A DNA stretch of 64,000 bases from CAYJAD01 sp964370835. GTDB lineage: Bacteria; Desulfobacterota; Desulfovibrionia; Desulfovibrionales; Desulfovibrionaceae. The notes beneath the pieces are model-generated. The model did no database searches, was not told where the DNA came from, and saw nothing but the letters and a program-made list of their open reading frames with translations. Below, one piece after another: positions 36,252-45,186 of the stretch. Numbering within the stretch: position 1 is the stretch's first letter; each line of letters begins with the position of its first letter. A program made the translations under genes and the position numbers. The DNA lies in assembly GCA_964370835.1 (NCBI GenBank), contig CAYJLO010000004.1, positions 12,386 to 76,385 on the forward strand, read 5' to 3'.

Positions 36252-37526
36252 TTAAAAATCAAGATCTTTAATACAATCTAAGGTTTTCTTTAAGTGGTCA
36301 TCACTATGCACAAAGCTCATCATTCCAGCTTCGAAGGAGGCGGGAGCAATATAAATACCCTTTTGGCGTAATGCTTTATAAAAACGAGTGAATTTAGCAG
36401 AGTCGGCACGTTTCACAGCATCAAAGTCCCATACTTCTTCTTCTGTAAAGAAGGGGCAGAACATGGGACCAAGGGCGGGAACGCGCACGGTATGGCCTTT
36501 ATCACGTAAAATGCTTTGCATTTGTGTTGCAAAATCTGCGGTGCGTGCGCTCAGGACAGCATAATCGCTTTGCGCTAATACCTTTAAGGTGGCGAGGCCA
36601 GCGGCCATGGCCAAAGGGTTACCGGAAAGGGTGCCGGCTTGGTAGACATCACCACAAGGAGCAATGCGTTGCATATATTCTTTTTTGCCGCCGTATGCGC
36701 CCACCGGTAAGCCGCCGCCGATGATTTTGCCAAAGGTGGTAAGGTCAGGGGTGATGTTGAAATACTCTTGTGCACCGCCATAGGCCAGACGGAAGCCAGT
36801 AATAACCTCATCGAAAATAAGTAAAGCGCCGTGTTGGGTGCAGAGCTCGCGCAGGCCTTCTAAAAAGCCTTCTTTAGGCGGCACAAGTCCCATGTTGGCG
36901 GCCACGGGCTCCACAATGATGGCGGCAATATCGTCTGCGTGGGTGGCAAAAAGCGCCTTAACAGCCTCAAGGTCATTGTACTTGGCCAATAGAGTATCTG
37001 CCACTACGGAAGCAGGAACGCCGGGGGTTCCAGGGATGGAAAGCGTAGCTATGCCAGAGCCAGCTGCTGCCAAGAAGGGGTCGGCATGGCCATGGTAGCA
37101 GCCAATAAATTTTACAACTTTATCCTTACCAGTGACGCCGCGGGCAAGACGTAGGGCACTCATGGTGGCTTCGGTGCCGGAGTTAACCATGCGAACCATT
37201 TCTACGGATGGCAAAGCTGCTATGACGGCTTCAGCAAGAAGTATTTCATCTTGGCAAGGCGCTCCATAGCTGGTGCCACGGGCGGCAGCAGCTTGCACTG
37301 CGGCGGTAACTTGAGGATGGTCATGACCTAAAATCATGGGGCCCCAGGAAAGTACATAGTCAATATAGGTGTTGCCATCGGCGTCGATTAATTCGCAACC
37401 GTGGGCTTCTTGAATGAAAAGAGGAATGCTGTCCACATTTTTGCAAGCACGAACGGGGCTATTTACACCGCCGGGAATGAGGGCTTGGGCGCGATCAAAA
37501 AGGGCTTGGGATTGTTTTTCTTGCAT
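36252..37526 (-). CDS. hemL: glutamate-1-semialdehyde 2,1-aminomutase
   Basis: 424 residues. This PLP enzyme makes 5-aminolevulinate, the start of tetrapyrrole synthesis by the C5 route. The PLP lysine lies in TFGKIIGGGLPVGAYGG (about residue 260), preceded by LLIFDEVITGFR with the pyridine-binding Asp; GGVNSPVRAC at the N terminus and NSGTEATMSALRLARG near 120 are family signatures. It follows the Ahb-type gene by 10 bases, coupling ALA supply with the siroheme-dependent heme branch. Confidence 0.97.
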   Translation of the reverse strand: MQEKQSQALFDRAQALIPGGVNSPVRACKNVDSIPLFIQEAHGCELIDADGNTYIDYVLSWGPMILGHDHPQVTAAVQAAAARGTSYGAPCQDEILLAEAVIAALPSVEMVRMVNSGTEATMSALRLARGVTGKDKVVKFIGCYHGHADPFLAAAGSGIATLSIPGTPGVPASVVADTLLAKYNDLEAVKALFATHADDIAAIIVEPVAANMGLVPPKEGFLEGLRELCTQHGALLIFDEVITGFRLAYGGAQEYFNITPDLTTFGKIIGGGLPVGAYGGKKEYMQRIAPCGDVYQAGTLSGNPLAMAAGLATLKVLAQSDYAVLSARTADFATQMQSILRDKGHTVRVPALGPMFCPFFTEEEVWDFDAVKRADSAKFTRFYKALRQKGIYIAPASFEAGMMSFVHSDDHLKKTLDCIKDLDF

Positions 37527-37536
37527 GTTGTGTTCC

Positions 37537-38013
37537 TTAAAAATAGGTCATAGATATTTTTTTGAATTCTTGAATGCTGTCCAATACTGCGTACGTGGTA
37601 ACACCGGTGGCTTGTTGTACGTCGGCAATGGTTTTTTGGCATTCTTCTTCGCTACGCCCGTGTGTCATGGTATACAAAGTGTATGGCCAATCTGCCGCAG
37701 AAGAGGGGCGGAAATAACAATGAGAAATATTGGGATGTGTTGCAGCCTTTTGTCCAAAGGCGTCAGCTTCTTCTTCGCTCACCTGCCAAGCCACCATGGC
37801 GTTGTGGTTCCAGCCGGTTTTCTGGTGCTTAATGCTGGCTCCAAAGCGGCGAATGGCTCCTTGGTCTTTTAGTTTTTGCAAAAGGGCGATGACTTGCTCT
37901 TCGGTGCATCCCACGGTTTGCGCAATATCTGCATAAGGAGTTGCTGTGTCAGGCAAATTTTTTTGTACTATGCGTAAAATGGCTTGTTCTTGTTCGGTAA
38001 AGTCATAGGTCAT
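37537..38013 (-). CDS. ahbB: siroheme decarboxylase subunit (AhbB-like, Lrp/AsnC fold)
   Basis: 158 residues. An Lrp/AsnC-type winged helix (residues 1-55, ending IRRFGASIKHQKTG) is followed by an AsnC ligand-binding-like domain. In sulfate reducers such proteins are the AhbA/AhbB subunits that decarboxylate siroheme to didecarboxysiroheme in the alternative heme pathway, and the segment RRFGASIKHQKTGWNHNAMVAW fits the AhbB type. The neighbour hemL supports a tetrapyrrole role. A partner AhbA gene is not in the window. A plain transcription factor is the less likely alternative. Confidence 0.8.
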   Translation of the reverse strand: MTYDFTEQEQAILRIVQKNLPDTATPYADIAQTVGCTEEQVIALLQKLKDQGAIRRFGASIKHQKTGWNHNAMVAWQVSEEEADAFGQKAATHPNISHCYFRPSSAADWPYTLYTMTHGRSEEECQKTIADVQQATGVTTYAVLDSIQEFKKISMTYF

Positions 38014-38126
38014 ACATATGCTCTTGGTTCAAAGTTGTTAGAATTTTTGCATAAAATATAATTCATCATGAGAATGTCAGCAGTATACCGTAAGCCGTAT
38101 TGGCTTAGCAACTAAAAAGGGCAAGT

Positions 38127-39041
38127 CTATGAAGAGCCTTTTGGCGTGAGGTTTTGTTTGGTTTTTTCATAGTGGTGAATATTGCACCATGTGTAGAGGG
38201 CCAAAGCTGTCCAAATACAGATAAGCATGACCCTATTGGCTTGAGATACGCTTTCGCCAAACATAAAAACGCCAATGAGTAAATTAATGGTGGGAGCTAT
38301 ATATTGCATAAGGCCCATGGTGGACAGCTGCACTCCCTTGCTGGCATAAGCAAACAGCAAAAGGGGAAGAGCTGTAATGGCACCTGTTCCCATAAGAAGT
38401 AATTGTGTGCTCATATCATAAGCAAAAAAATTGCTGTAGCCTGTGCTTTGCTGCCAAAGTATACATCCTGCTGCCACGGGGAAAAGGGGTAGCGTTTCAA
38501 GGAAAAATCCTGGAACCACAGGAACCTTTATACTTTTTTTAACGTAACCATAAAAAGCAAAAGAACATGCCAAGGCGAGCCCTATATAAGGAAATTCTCC
38601 ATAGGTGATAACCGAATAGGTGACTCCAATGCCGGCAATGATAATGGCTAGTATTTGTAAGCGAGTCATCTTTTCGCCGAGTAAAAGCCTTCCCAACAGA
38701 ACCGAGAGAAGTGGGTTGATAAAGTATCCCAGACTTGCTTCCACAACGCGCTCATTGGTGACACTCCATATATATAAAAGCCAATTTCCAGCCACGACAG
38801 TTCCGGCAAGAGTCAAACGTAGCATAACGCCTTTTTGACTCATGGCGCTACGAATTTGAGAAAAGCTACGCATGAAGCATGCTAAAATGCTCACGGTAAT
38901 TAGAGACCAAAACATGCGATGTGCAAGAATTTCAAAGGCAGGTACATGTCCCAAGGCTTTCCAGTATAAAACGAGAGAGCCCCAAACCGTAAAGGCTAAA
39001 AGGCCAGCACCAAGGCAAAGGGAAGAATATGATGTTTTCAC
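38127..39041 (-). CDS. rarD: EamA family transporter RarD
   Basis: 304 residues with about ten hydrophobic segments in two EamA-like halves. The start WGSLVLYWKALGHVPAFEILAHRMFWSL is close to the RarD group of drug/metabolite transporters; GYFINPLLSVLLGRLLLGEKMTRLQ and MQYIAPTINLLIGVFMFGE are the paired helix-loop signatures. The transported substrate is unknown for the family. Not obviously linked to neighbours. Confidence 0.9.
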   Translation of the reverse strand: MKTSYSSLCLGAGLLAFTVWGSLVLYWKALGHVPAFEILAHRMFWSLITVSILACFMRSFSQIRSAMSQKGVMLRLTLAGTVVAGNWLLYIWSVTNERVVEASLGYFINPLLSVLLGRLLLGEKMTRLQILAIIIAGIGVTYSVITYGEFPYIGLALACSFAFYGYVKKSIKVPVVPGFFLETLPLFPVAAGCILWQQSTGYSNFFAYDMSTQLLLMGTGAITALPLLLFAYASKGVQLSTMGLMQYIAPTINLLIGVFMFGESVSQANRVMLICIWTALALYTWCNIHHYEKTKQNLTPKGSS

Positions 39042-39055
39042 AGGTGACTCATATT

Positions 39056-39095
39056 TGATAAAATAAAAGGGTCTGAACCACGGTCCAAACCCTTT
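39056..39095 (-). terminator. rho-independent terminator after the SLOG-like gene
   Basis: On the minus strand a 14-base stem (39082-39095 with 39066-39079, G-T pairs included), minimal loop, then a T-rich tail. Begins 24 bases after the stop codon of the gene at 39120. Confidence 0.88.
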
Positions 39096-39119
39096 GGTGA
39101 AATCTCTTCTCGCGTCAAA

Positions 39120-39674
39120 TTATTTTTCGAAAGAGCGTTCGAATAATTGTTGAATAGCTTCTTTTCCCGACTCTTCCAGAAAGCGAGTACCTGTTGCAGT
39201 GAAATGAGGGCGTGAAATACGTGGGTCTTTTTCTACAACCCAAGCGTCTTTCTCCCAGCTAAACCATTCTTTTTTGTTTTGATCAAAAACCAAGAGGGGT
39301 TTATTGCAAATTTTGGCAAATTCCGCGCCCCAGCCTGTACCACCTTTTACGGTTCCATCGGCTTGGATTTCGCCCACAACCACGATTTCATTACCGCCAT
39401 TCACTTGCCAGCAAATGGACTGCAAAACCTTACGGAAAATGGGGGCGCGCGTGTATTCGCGACTCATAAGCTTTGACACATACGTGAGGCTAACATCTTT
39501 AAGCGCAAGTTCTTCTGAGGTAAGAATACGAACCCCACGAGCGCGAGCTAATTGATGGCCTTCAAAGCTGTAGTTAACTTCTTCAATACCCCATTGCTCT
39601 GCAAGCGTTCCGAAGAACTCTTCTGTACCTGAGGCTCCGCCACTGTGCAAAACACATTGTTTAGGATTGAGCAT
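39120..39674 (-). CDS. SLOG/lysine-decarboxylase-like Rossmann protein, function unknown
   Basis: 184 residues. The opening VLHSGGASGTEEFFGTLAEQW and the later VVVGEIQADGTVKGGTGWGAEFAK segment resemble the nucleotide-binding loops of the SLOG (DprA/YspA/TIR-like) superfamily, whose members bind nucleotides or NAD-related ligands. No catalytic PGGxGTxxE motif of LOG phosphoribohydrolases is present, so that activity is unlikely. No membrane segment. It is a single gene with its own terminator, without defence or phage genes nearby. The family call is tentative. Confidence 0.55.
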   Translation of the reverse strand: MLNPKQCVLHSGGASGTEEFFGTLAEQWGIEEVNYSFEGHQLARARGVRILTSEELALKDVSLTYVSKLMSREYTRAPIFRKVLQSICWQVNGGNEIVVVGEIQADGTVKGGTGWGAEFAKICNKPLLVFDQNKKEWFSWEKDAWVVEKDPRISRPHFTATGTRFLEESGKEAIQQLFERSFEK

Positions 39675-39766
39675 GGTATATTCTCCTTAAAGTCCTATGT
39701 CCTTAAGACATAAAGTCTATATGCTGCACGTTAAGCTATGCAATCAAGAACACAATAAAAACAATA

Positions 39767-39900
39767 AAATGGCATAAAGTACAATGTACTGTGTGTGCCA
39801 TTTAAAGTGCGTAGTTTAAGGCTTTGCTTTTTACACAAAGCCCATCCGAACGCAAAGTCTGAATCCGTGACCGCGTTTATGTGTTAAGGTAAACGCGGAC
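39767..39900 (-). other. cluster of three hairpins downstream of the RRM gene (long 3' UTR or small RNA)
   Basis: On the minus strand, in order: CCGCGTTTA/TAAACGCGG (39868-39898), GGCTTTGTG.../GCAAAGCC (39819-39843) and AATGGCA/TGCCATT with inner AGTACA/TGTACT (39767-39803), the last followed by a T-rich stretch typical of a terminator. The array starts about 50 bases after the RRM gene stop. It could be a structured 3' UTR ending in the gene's terminator or a separate small RNA. Confidence 0.5.
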
Positions 39901-39951
39901 TGTAAAAATGTGCATAAGCTTAAGCCAAGTAAACTCAGTGCGTGCTACAAA

Positions 39952-40218
39952 TTAGTAGCGGGCAGGACGTGGAGCGCGTGGACGTGCTTCATTGACGCGC
40001 AAAGTGCGTCCGCCAAAAGTGGCATTGTCTAACGCTTCAACTGCTGCTGGTGCATCAGCATCTTCCATTTCAACAAATCCAAAGCCACGAGCACGGCCGG
40101 TATCACGGTCGCTTACTAATTTAACGGAAAGAACCGTACCGTATTCAGCAAAAAGCTCCTGGATTTGGTCTTCAGTAGCAGACCAGGGAAGATTGCCAAC
40201 ATAGATCGATTTAGGCAT
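39952..40218 (-). CDS. RRM-domain RNA-binding protein
   Basis: 88 residues, one RNA recognition motif: RNP2 IYVGNLPWSA at residues 5-14 and RNP1 RGFGFVEM at about 44-51, then a short basic tail RPRAPRPARY. GAGAGGA precedes the ATG. Small single-RRM proteins of this kind occur in cyanobacteria and many proteobacteria, often cold-induced, and bind single-stranded RNA. A long upstream gap (to 40578) and structured downstream region suggest regulation at the RNA level, which is inference. Confidence 0.93.
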   Translation of the reverse strand: MPKSIYVGNLPWSATEDQIQELFAEYGTVLSVKLVSDRDTGRARGFGFVEMEDADAPAAVEALDNATFGGRTLRVNEARPRAPRPARY

Positions 40219-40507
40219 GGAATAATCCTCTCAAAAAAATTTTTTCTCGCCCAAGAAACCCAAGACATTTGGAGTAACTCGGTGCGACTCATAGATACAC
40301 AAGAACACTCTTTGCTTCTTCTGTCAATGTATAAGATTAAAAAAAGGACATATTTCACAAGATAATGAGGTGAATGCCTTCGAACGTACTGTTTTTATTG
40401 CTTAATATTTTTTAGTAAATGTGTTGTTTTTTTTCAAAAAAAGCATGAAATATCAGAAATTTAAGAGATTGAGAGACGCTAGAAAATAGTACTATTTTGG
40501 TGCAGTA
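40219..40507. other. intergenic region upstream of the RRM gene
   Basis: About 290 bases with no gene. A perfect TTGACA lies on the minus strand near 40325, but no good -10 follows at 16-18 bases. The long 5' leader could hold a temperature-responsive structure; nothing specific was recognised. Confidence 0.4.
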
Positions 40508-40546
40508 TAAAAAAGAGCTCCGCCATGTGTATTGGTGGAGCTCTTT
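40508..40546 (-). terminator. rho-independent terminator after the large hybrid kinase
   Basis: Thirteen-base stem (40534-40546 with 40512-40524, one G-T pair), loop of nine, then a T run on the minus strand. Confidence 0.9.
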
Positions 40547-40577
40547 ATAGTAAAGTGATTGTATTACTTATTAGTGT

Positions 40578-43500
40578 TTAGGATTTAGAGCCTAGGTACG
40601 TTTTGATGACTTCGGAAAGTCTTTCAAGGTCAATGGGCTTAGCCACGTGTTCATTCATGCCACTGGCTATGCATTGATCAATATCCTCGCGGAAGGCGTT
40701 GGCTGTCATGGCAACAATGGGAACACTTGATGCGTCTTCGCGATCCAGCTGACGGATGGTTTTGGCGGCATCATGTCCGTTCATATTGGGCATTTGTAAA
40801 TCCATGAAGATGAGTTTGTAATAACCTTCAGGAGATGCAGAGAACATATTTACGGCTTCTTGACCATCGCTGGCTTCGTCCACTTCACACTCAAAGGGCG
40901 AAAGCAATTCAACAGCGATAATGCGGTTGATATCCACATCGTCCACCAAGAGGATACGCTGACCAGGTTCCACTGTGGCGTCGCCTGTTTGCGTGTCGGC
41001 CTGGATGGCAGTGGTGTTTTCTTCTTTGAGCCATAGCGCAAAGGAGAATTCGCTACCCTCGTTGAGAGTGGACTTTACATGTATATCACTGCCAAGAAGC
41101 AGAGCAATGCGTCTACTGATGGATAAGCCAAGCCCTGTACCGCCATAGGTACGTGTGATATGGCTATTGGCTTGTTCAAAGGGGTTAAAGAGTTTGGATA
41201 TGGCTTCTTCGGAAATACCAATGCCGGTATCTGTCACTGAGAAGTAAATGAGGCTTTTACCGCTTTCACGCTTTTGCTCTTCAACACGGAAGGTAATATC
41301 ACCAAGTTCTGGTGTAAACTTAACGGCATTACCCAAGAGGTTGATAAGAATTTGGCGTAAGCGCAAGCCATCTGATAAGAAGTTTTCGCAACTCAGGGTA
41401 GACATGCTCACTTCAAAATTAATATTTTTGGAGCTACAACGGGGCCTAATGATAACTGCAACTTCTTCCACAAGTTTGGCCAAGGAGAAGCTTTCTTCCG
41501 ATAATTCAATTTTACCGGCTTCAATCTTAGAAATATCTAAGATGTCATTGAGTAATCCTAAAAGGTGCTGTGATGAAGACTCAATTTGTGCAATATGCGG
41601 CATTAAATCGTCAGTGCCACTTTCATTATTGCCAAGCTTACGCTTAGTGATATTGGTCATGCCCAAGATGGCATTCATGGGGGTACGGATTTCGTGGCTC
41701 ATGCGGGCCAAGAACTCACTCTTAGAGTCACTGGCCTTGTTGGCTTCTGCCACAGCATTAATGAGATCGCGCTGCATTTGACGCAATTCTTTTTCTACGG
41801 TTACACGCTGTGTTACGTCACGGGCCACGCCAAGCACGCCGCGGAGCTTGTTGTCCAGTGTAAAGAGCGGGGTGCGTACCACGTCCAGAATTTCTTCATG
41901 CCCGTCGGCAAAGGTAAGCCTTTCTTCGGTGTGCACAGCGCCTTTGTAATTAATGGCCTCTTGGTCATTATTGCGTATGGCTTCGTATACGGCGCTAGGC
42001 AGAATTTCTGAAGCTTTTCTACCATGCACTTCTTCAGGGGTCATGCCAAAAGAGTCAGCAAAGCGTGTGTTTACAAAGAGGAAGGTTTCATTGGCAGCAA
42101 GGTACCAAATAAGGTCTGGCGAAGAAGATATAACCGTATCAAGTAAGGCGCGTTCGCGCTCAATGCGGTCTTGCTCAGTGATGAGCATGGTTACATCTTC
42201 AAGTACGATAATGTAAGCGACGTTCTTACCACTTTTACTGGTAAGATAGGTGACATTGCTTTTATAGTAAGTGTGCGTAGGCACATATTGAATAACATTT
42301 TGTTCTCTGCCTTCGGTAAAGCAGGTGATGGGATTACTATCTTCGTCATAAGCACTGACGTCGGTGTACTTTTTACCCACAACTTTCTCAAGCGTGGTAT
42401 CAAGCAATTCCAAAGCCATGGCGTTCATGTAGATGACATTACCCTCAAGATTCGTAATGGTGGCAGGTCCCTTGATACTGTCTTCAATACTTTGTGACAA
42501 GTCGTCTAAGGAGTCGGCCAGTACGCCAAGTTCGTCTTTCACAGGCTCGTTGAAGCGGAACTGACGCTCACCTTGGCGGAATCTAGTGATGCCCGCGATG
42601 AGGTAGGTGATTTTTTGCGTAATGGTGGATGCCATCCAAATGGCCACAAAGATAACCAAGATGGTCATGACCACGGTGGATACGGATAAACTCAATGTGG
42701 TTTCCCAAAGACGCGCTGCAATGGTTGCAAAGGTTTCTTGGGCAACTCCGTCAAGCTCGGCATCGGTGGCGGTGATGATTTCTTGAATTTTTTCTTGTGT
42801 ATCAATGGCCGGCGCGTGGAAGTTTTCAATGCCTGAAGTGGCGGTAAGAACACCGAAGCCCACTTTAGAGGCCCCGTATTGTCCCGTGTAATAGGGAATA
42901 GCTGCCGTGGTTGTCAGCTTCCAAAGGCCCGACCACAGAATAAGGAAGGAGCCGGAACCGCCATCTTTGGCAGCGCCATACCAATCTGTGCATTGGGGGG
43001 CAAAGTTTAAATAGCGACAGTCAAGACCCACATCACCTTTAATGAGTTGCTCTTTGGCAAATTTTCTATCACGACGCTGGTCCACAAAAGTGGGAACCGT
43101 TTCAATGAATTCAGCGTAACTTTTTCCGCTGGCTTGCCATTGTTCGTAAATTTGATCCTCTAACCATGCTGGGTATGGATCTCCGGTTTCGGGGTCATAG
43201 CCCACAATGGAGTGGTGGCGCGGGTGTACAATATTCCGTCCTTTGTGGTCCCAAATAAAGAGATAGTCGCCTTCAATGGGGTCAGACAGTTCTGTATATC
43301 GTTCTGTTTTTGGGGTGAAGTGGGCAAGCATATCTATAAGGTGGTCGTGGTTTAAAGCTATGGTTACATAGCCCACAATTTTTCCCTCTTTTTCCACAGG
43401 GGTAGCCCAGCGCACAATGCCTTGAAAACGCTTTCCGTGCGGGTTTTCAGGGCCGGCAAAGGCTGCTTTTTCCGGTTCAAAGGGTAAATTTCTTTTTTTA

Positions 43501-44312
43501 GCATTTACTGGAGTATAGGGGCCAATGAAGGGGGTTCCCACATAAGCACCGATAACATCAGAAACATAAATTTCCCCAACCTTAAGTTGTTGTAATTTAG
43601 AGAAGTAGTCTTCTGCTTTAATAAAGGTGTTTTTCTTATCAGAAATGTTTTTTAAGGCCGAATCCATAATGTCAGAGGTGACAATTTTGATTTTTTCTTG
43701 GCCTTGTAAATCCACAAAGGTCATTTCCAAATAGAGAGGTTTGTATTCATACTCAAAACCCGTGGGCTTGGTGTATTTAAAGCGCGTGGAATTTTGCTCA
43801 GAAAGATAGGTAAGGTTTGGCGCAGACGAAGGAGGCATGGTGCTGAGCCATGCGTCTTGTGCTTCATTAAGAACCCATTGACTTTGCTTAAGTATGGGGC
43901 CAGTTCTATGATCTATGAAAGTTTTGTAAATATTTTTGTCCACAGGAAAAGCCGCCAAGGTGCGAATGTCATCATCACGCTGGTATAAGAACTCGGCAAC
44001 CTTCAAAGCAGTATCCGTGGTGAGGCGTTCAATTTCTTGCGTTCCTCTGTCGTCAAGAGCGCGCACGGCGTCATCTACCGCTAACTTGCCAGCCACAGTA
44101 AGTTCTTCTACTGCCGTGTCGGCCATATTTTGGGTACGATCTTTCATCTCATCGCCAAGGTTAAGCGCTTGCTGCCAAGCCACTAAAGCAATGAGGATTA
44201 AAGGAAGAACCTTAATAATAACAAAGATAGAAATAAGCTTGGCACGCATGCCAAGGCCTAGCTTTGTGAGGAAATTTTCCAAAGAAGAGGAAATATTTTG
44301 CTGTGAACTCAT
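40578..44312 (-). CDS. large hybrid sensor histidine kinase/response regulator
   Basis: 1244 residues. Membrane segments near 25-46 and 545-565 enclose a very large extracytoplasmic sensor (about 490 residues), bigger than a plain double-Cache unit, with many aromatic residues and several cysteines. HAMP follows (about 570-625), then two PAS regions (about 625-735 and 745-870; GVLGVARDVTQRVTVEKEL ends the second). HisKA has SHEIRTPMNAILG, HATPase has NLLGNAVKFTPE, DTGIGI and GGTGLGLSI, and the C-terminal receiver has VDDVDIN, phospho-Asp in FMDLQMPNMNG and Lys in AKPID. The ligand and partner are unknown. Single gene with terminator. Confidence 0.9.
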   Translation of the reverse strand: MSSQQNISSSLENFLTKLGLGMRAKLISIFVIIKVLPLILIALVAWQQALNLGDEMKDRTQNMADTAVEELTVAGKLAVDDAVRALDDRGTQEIERLTTDTALKVAEFLYQRDDDIRTLAAFPVDKNIYKTFIDHRTGPILKQSQWVLNEAQDAWLSTMPPSSAPNLTYLSEQNSTRFKYTKPTGFEYEYKPLYLEMTFVDLQGQEKIKIVTSDIMDSALKNISDKKNTFIKAEDYFSKLQQLKVGEIYVSDVIGAYVGTPFIGPYTPVNAKKRNLPFEPEKAAFAGPENPHGKRFQGIVRWATPVEKEGKIVGYVTIALNHDHLIDMLAHFTPKTERYTELSDPIEGDYLFIWDHKGRNIVHPRHHSIVGYDPETGDPYPAWLEDQIYEQWQASGKSYAEFIETVPTFVDQRRDRKFAKEQLIKGDVGLDCRYLNFAPQCTDWYGAAKDGGSGSFLILWSGLWKLTTTAAIPYYTGQYGASKVGFGVLTATSGIENFHAPAIDTQEKIQEIITATDAELDGVAQETFATIAARLWETTLSLSVSTVVMTILVIFVAIWMASTITQKITYLIAGITRFRQGERQFRFNEPVKDELGVLADSLDDLSQSIEDSIKGPATITNLEGNVIYMNAMALELLDTTLEKVVGKKYTDVSAYDEDSNPITCFTEGREQNVIQYVPTHTYYKSNVTYLTSKSGKNVAYIIVLEDVTMLITEQDRIERERALLDTVISSSPDLIWYLAANETFLFVNTRFADSFGMTPEEVHGRKASEILPSAVYEAIRNNDQEAINYKGAVHTEERLTFADGHEEILDVVRTPLFTLDNKLRGVLGVARDVTQRVTVEKELRQMQRDLINAVAEANKASDSKSEFLARMSHEIRTPMNAILGMTNITKRKLGNNESGTDDLMPHIAQIESSSQHLLGLLNDILDISKIEAGKIELSEESFSLAKLVEEVAVIIRPRCSSKNINFEVSMSTLSCENFLSDGLRLRQILINLLGNAVKFTPELGDITFRVEEQKRESGKSLIYFSVTDTGIGISEEAISKLFNPFEQANSHITRTYGGTGLGLSISRRIALLLGSDIHVKSTLNEGSEFSFALWLKEENTTAIQADTQTGDATVEPGQRILLVDDVDINRIIAVELLSPFECEVDEASDGQEAVNMFSASPEGYYKLIFMDLQMPNMNGHDAAKTIRQLDREDASSVPIVAMTANAFREDIDQCIASGMNEHVAKPIDLERLSEVIKTYLGSKS

Positions 44313-44499
44313 TTTTTACCTATGTTCTTTGTAGAAATGGGGAAAGATAATCTAGAATGCCAGACAAACGACTAGTTCTCTGTCGCTGACGTCGTCGAGC
44401 GAAGAGTACAGAAAATAAAGCTTTCTGTCATCTTAAAAAGCTTTTAGTTCTCGCTTTACCCCACAAAAATAGTGCTAAATTTACATATGTCAATATATC

Positions 44500-45186
44500 C
44501 TATGCTAAGAAGGCGGCAAAAATAGTAACCATGACTAAAGCTGGAAGCATATTTCCTATGCGAATAGTAGTTAATTTTAAAGTATTTGTGGCAATGGCTA
44601 TCATGAGTACTCCTCCTGTGGCTGTAAGCTCTGTAAGGACGGGGTCTGTAAGAATTCCGGCGAGAAAACTTGCCCCCAACACAAAACTTCCTTGGTAAAG
44701 AAAGACGCTGATGCCGGAAAAGAAGACTCCAAAGCCCAAACTGGCAGCCAAAATGATGGCGGCAAAAAAGTCTATGGCGGCCTTGGCATGAACAATTTCA
44801 CGCGTGCCACGCAAGCCTTCTTCGATGGATCCTAAAATACCCATGGCGCCGATACACATCAGCAGGGAGCCTGTGACCATGCCTTCGGTAAAACGAGGGT
44901 TTTTAGAGCTAACAAGCTTTTTTAACCATTCGCCCAAGTTATTCAATCTATCTTCAATGCGTGCAATTTCACCTAAAATGCTTCCGCTTACAATGCTGGC
45001 AATGGTGAGCATGGCTTCATTGCCCACCAAAGCGGATTTAAGTCCTAGTACCAAAATGCATAATGCTATGCCTTGGAAAATGAGTTCACGCATTTTTTCG
45101 GGCATACGTGCGCCAAAGGCCAGACCCAAAAGGGCTCCGGCCATGATGGCTACACCATTAATGAGAGCGCCTAAGGGGAAAATCAC
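44500..45186 (-). CDS. DUF554 family membrane protein
   Basis: 228 residues with about seven hydrophobic segments, GTG start at 45186 overlapping the radical SAM stop by four bases (GTGA). The start FPLGALINGVAIMAGALLG and the SGSILGEIARIEDRLNNLGEWL segment are typical of DUF554 (YdfK/YqgA). The family's function is not established; transport has been suggested. Coupled translation with the radical SAM gene is likely, although no functional link is known. Confidence 0.88.
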   Translation of the reverse strand: MIFPLGALINGVAIMAGALLGLAFGARMPEKMRELIFQGIALCILVLGLKSALVGNEAMLTIASIVSGSILGEIARIEDRLNNLGEWLKKLVSSKNPRFTEGMVTGSLLMCIGAMGILGSIEEGLRGTREIVHAKAAIDFFAAIILAASLGFGVFFSGISVFLYQGSFVLGASFLAGILTDPVLTELTATGGVLMIAIATNTLKLTTIRIGNMLPALVMVTIFAAFLA

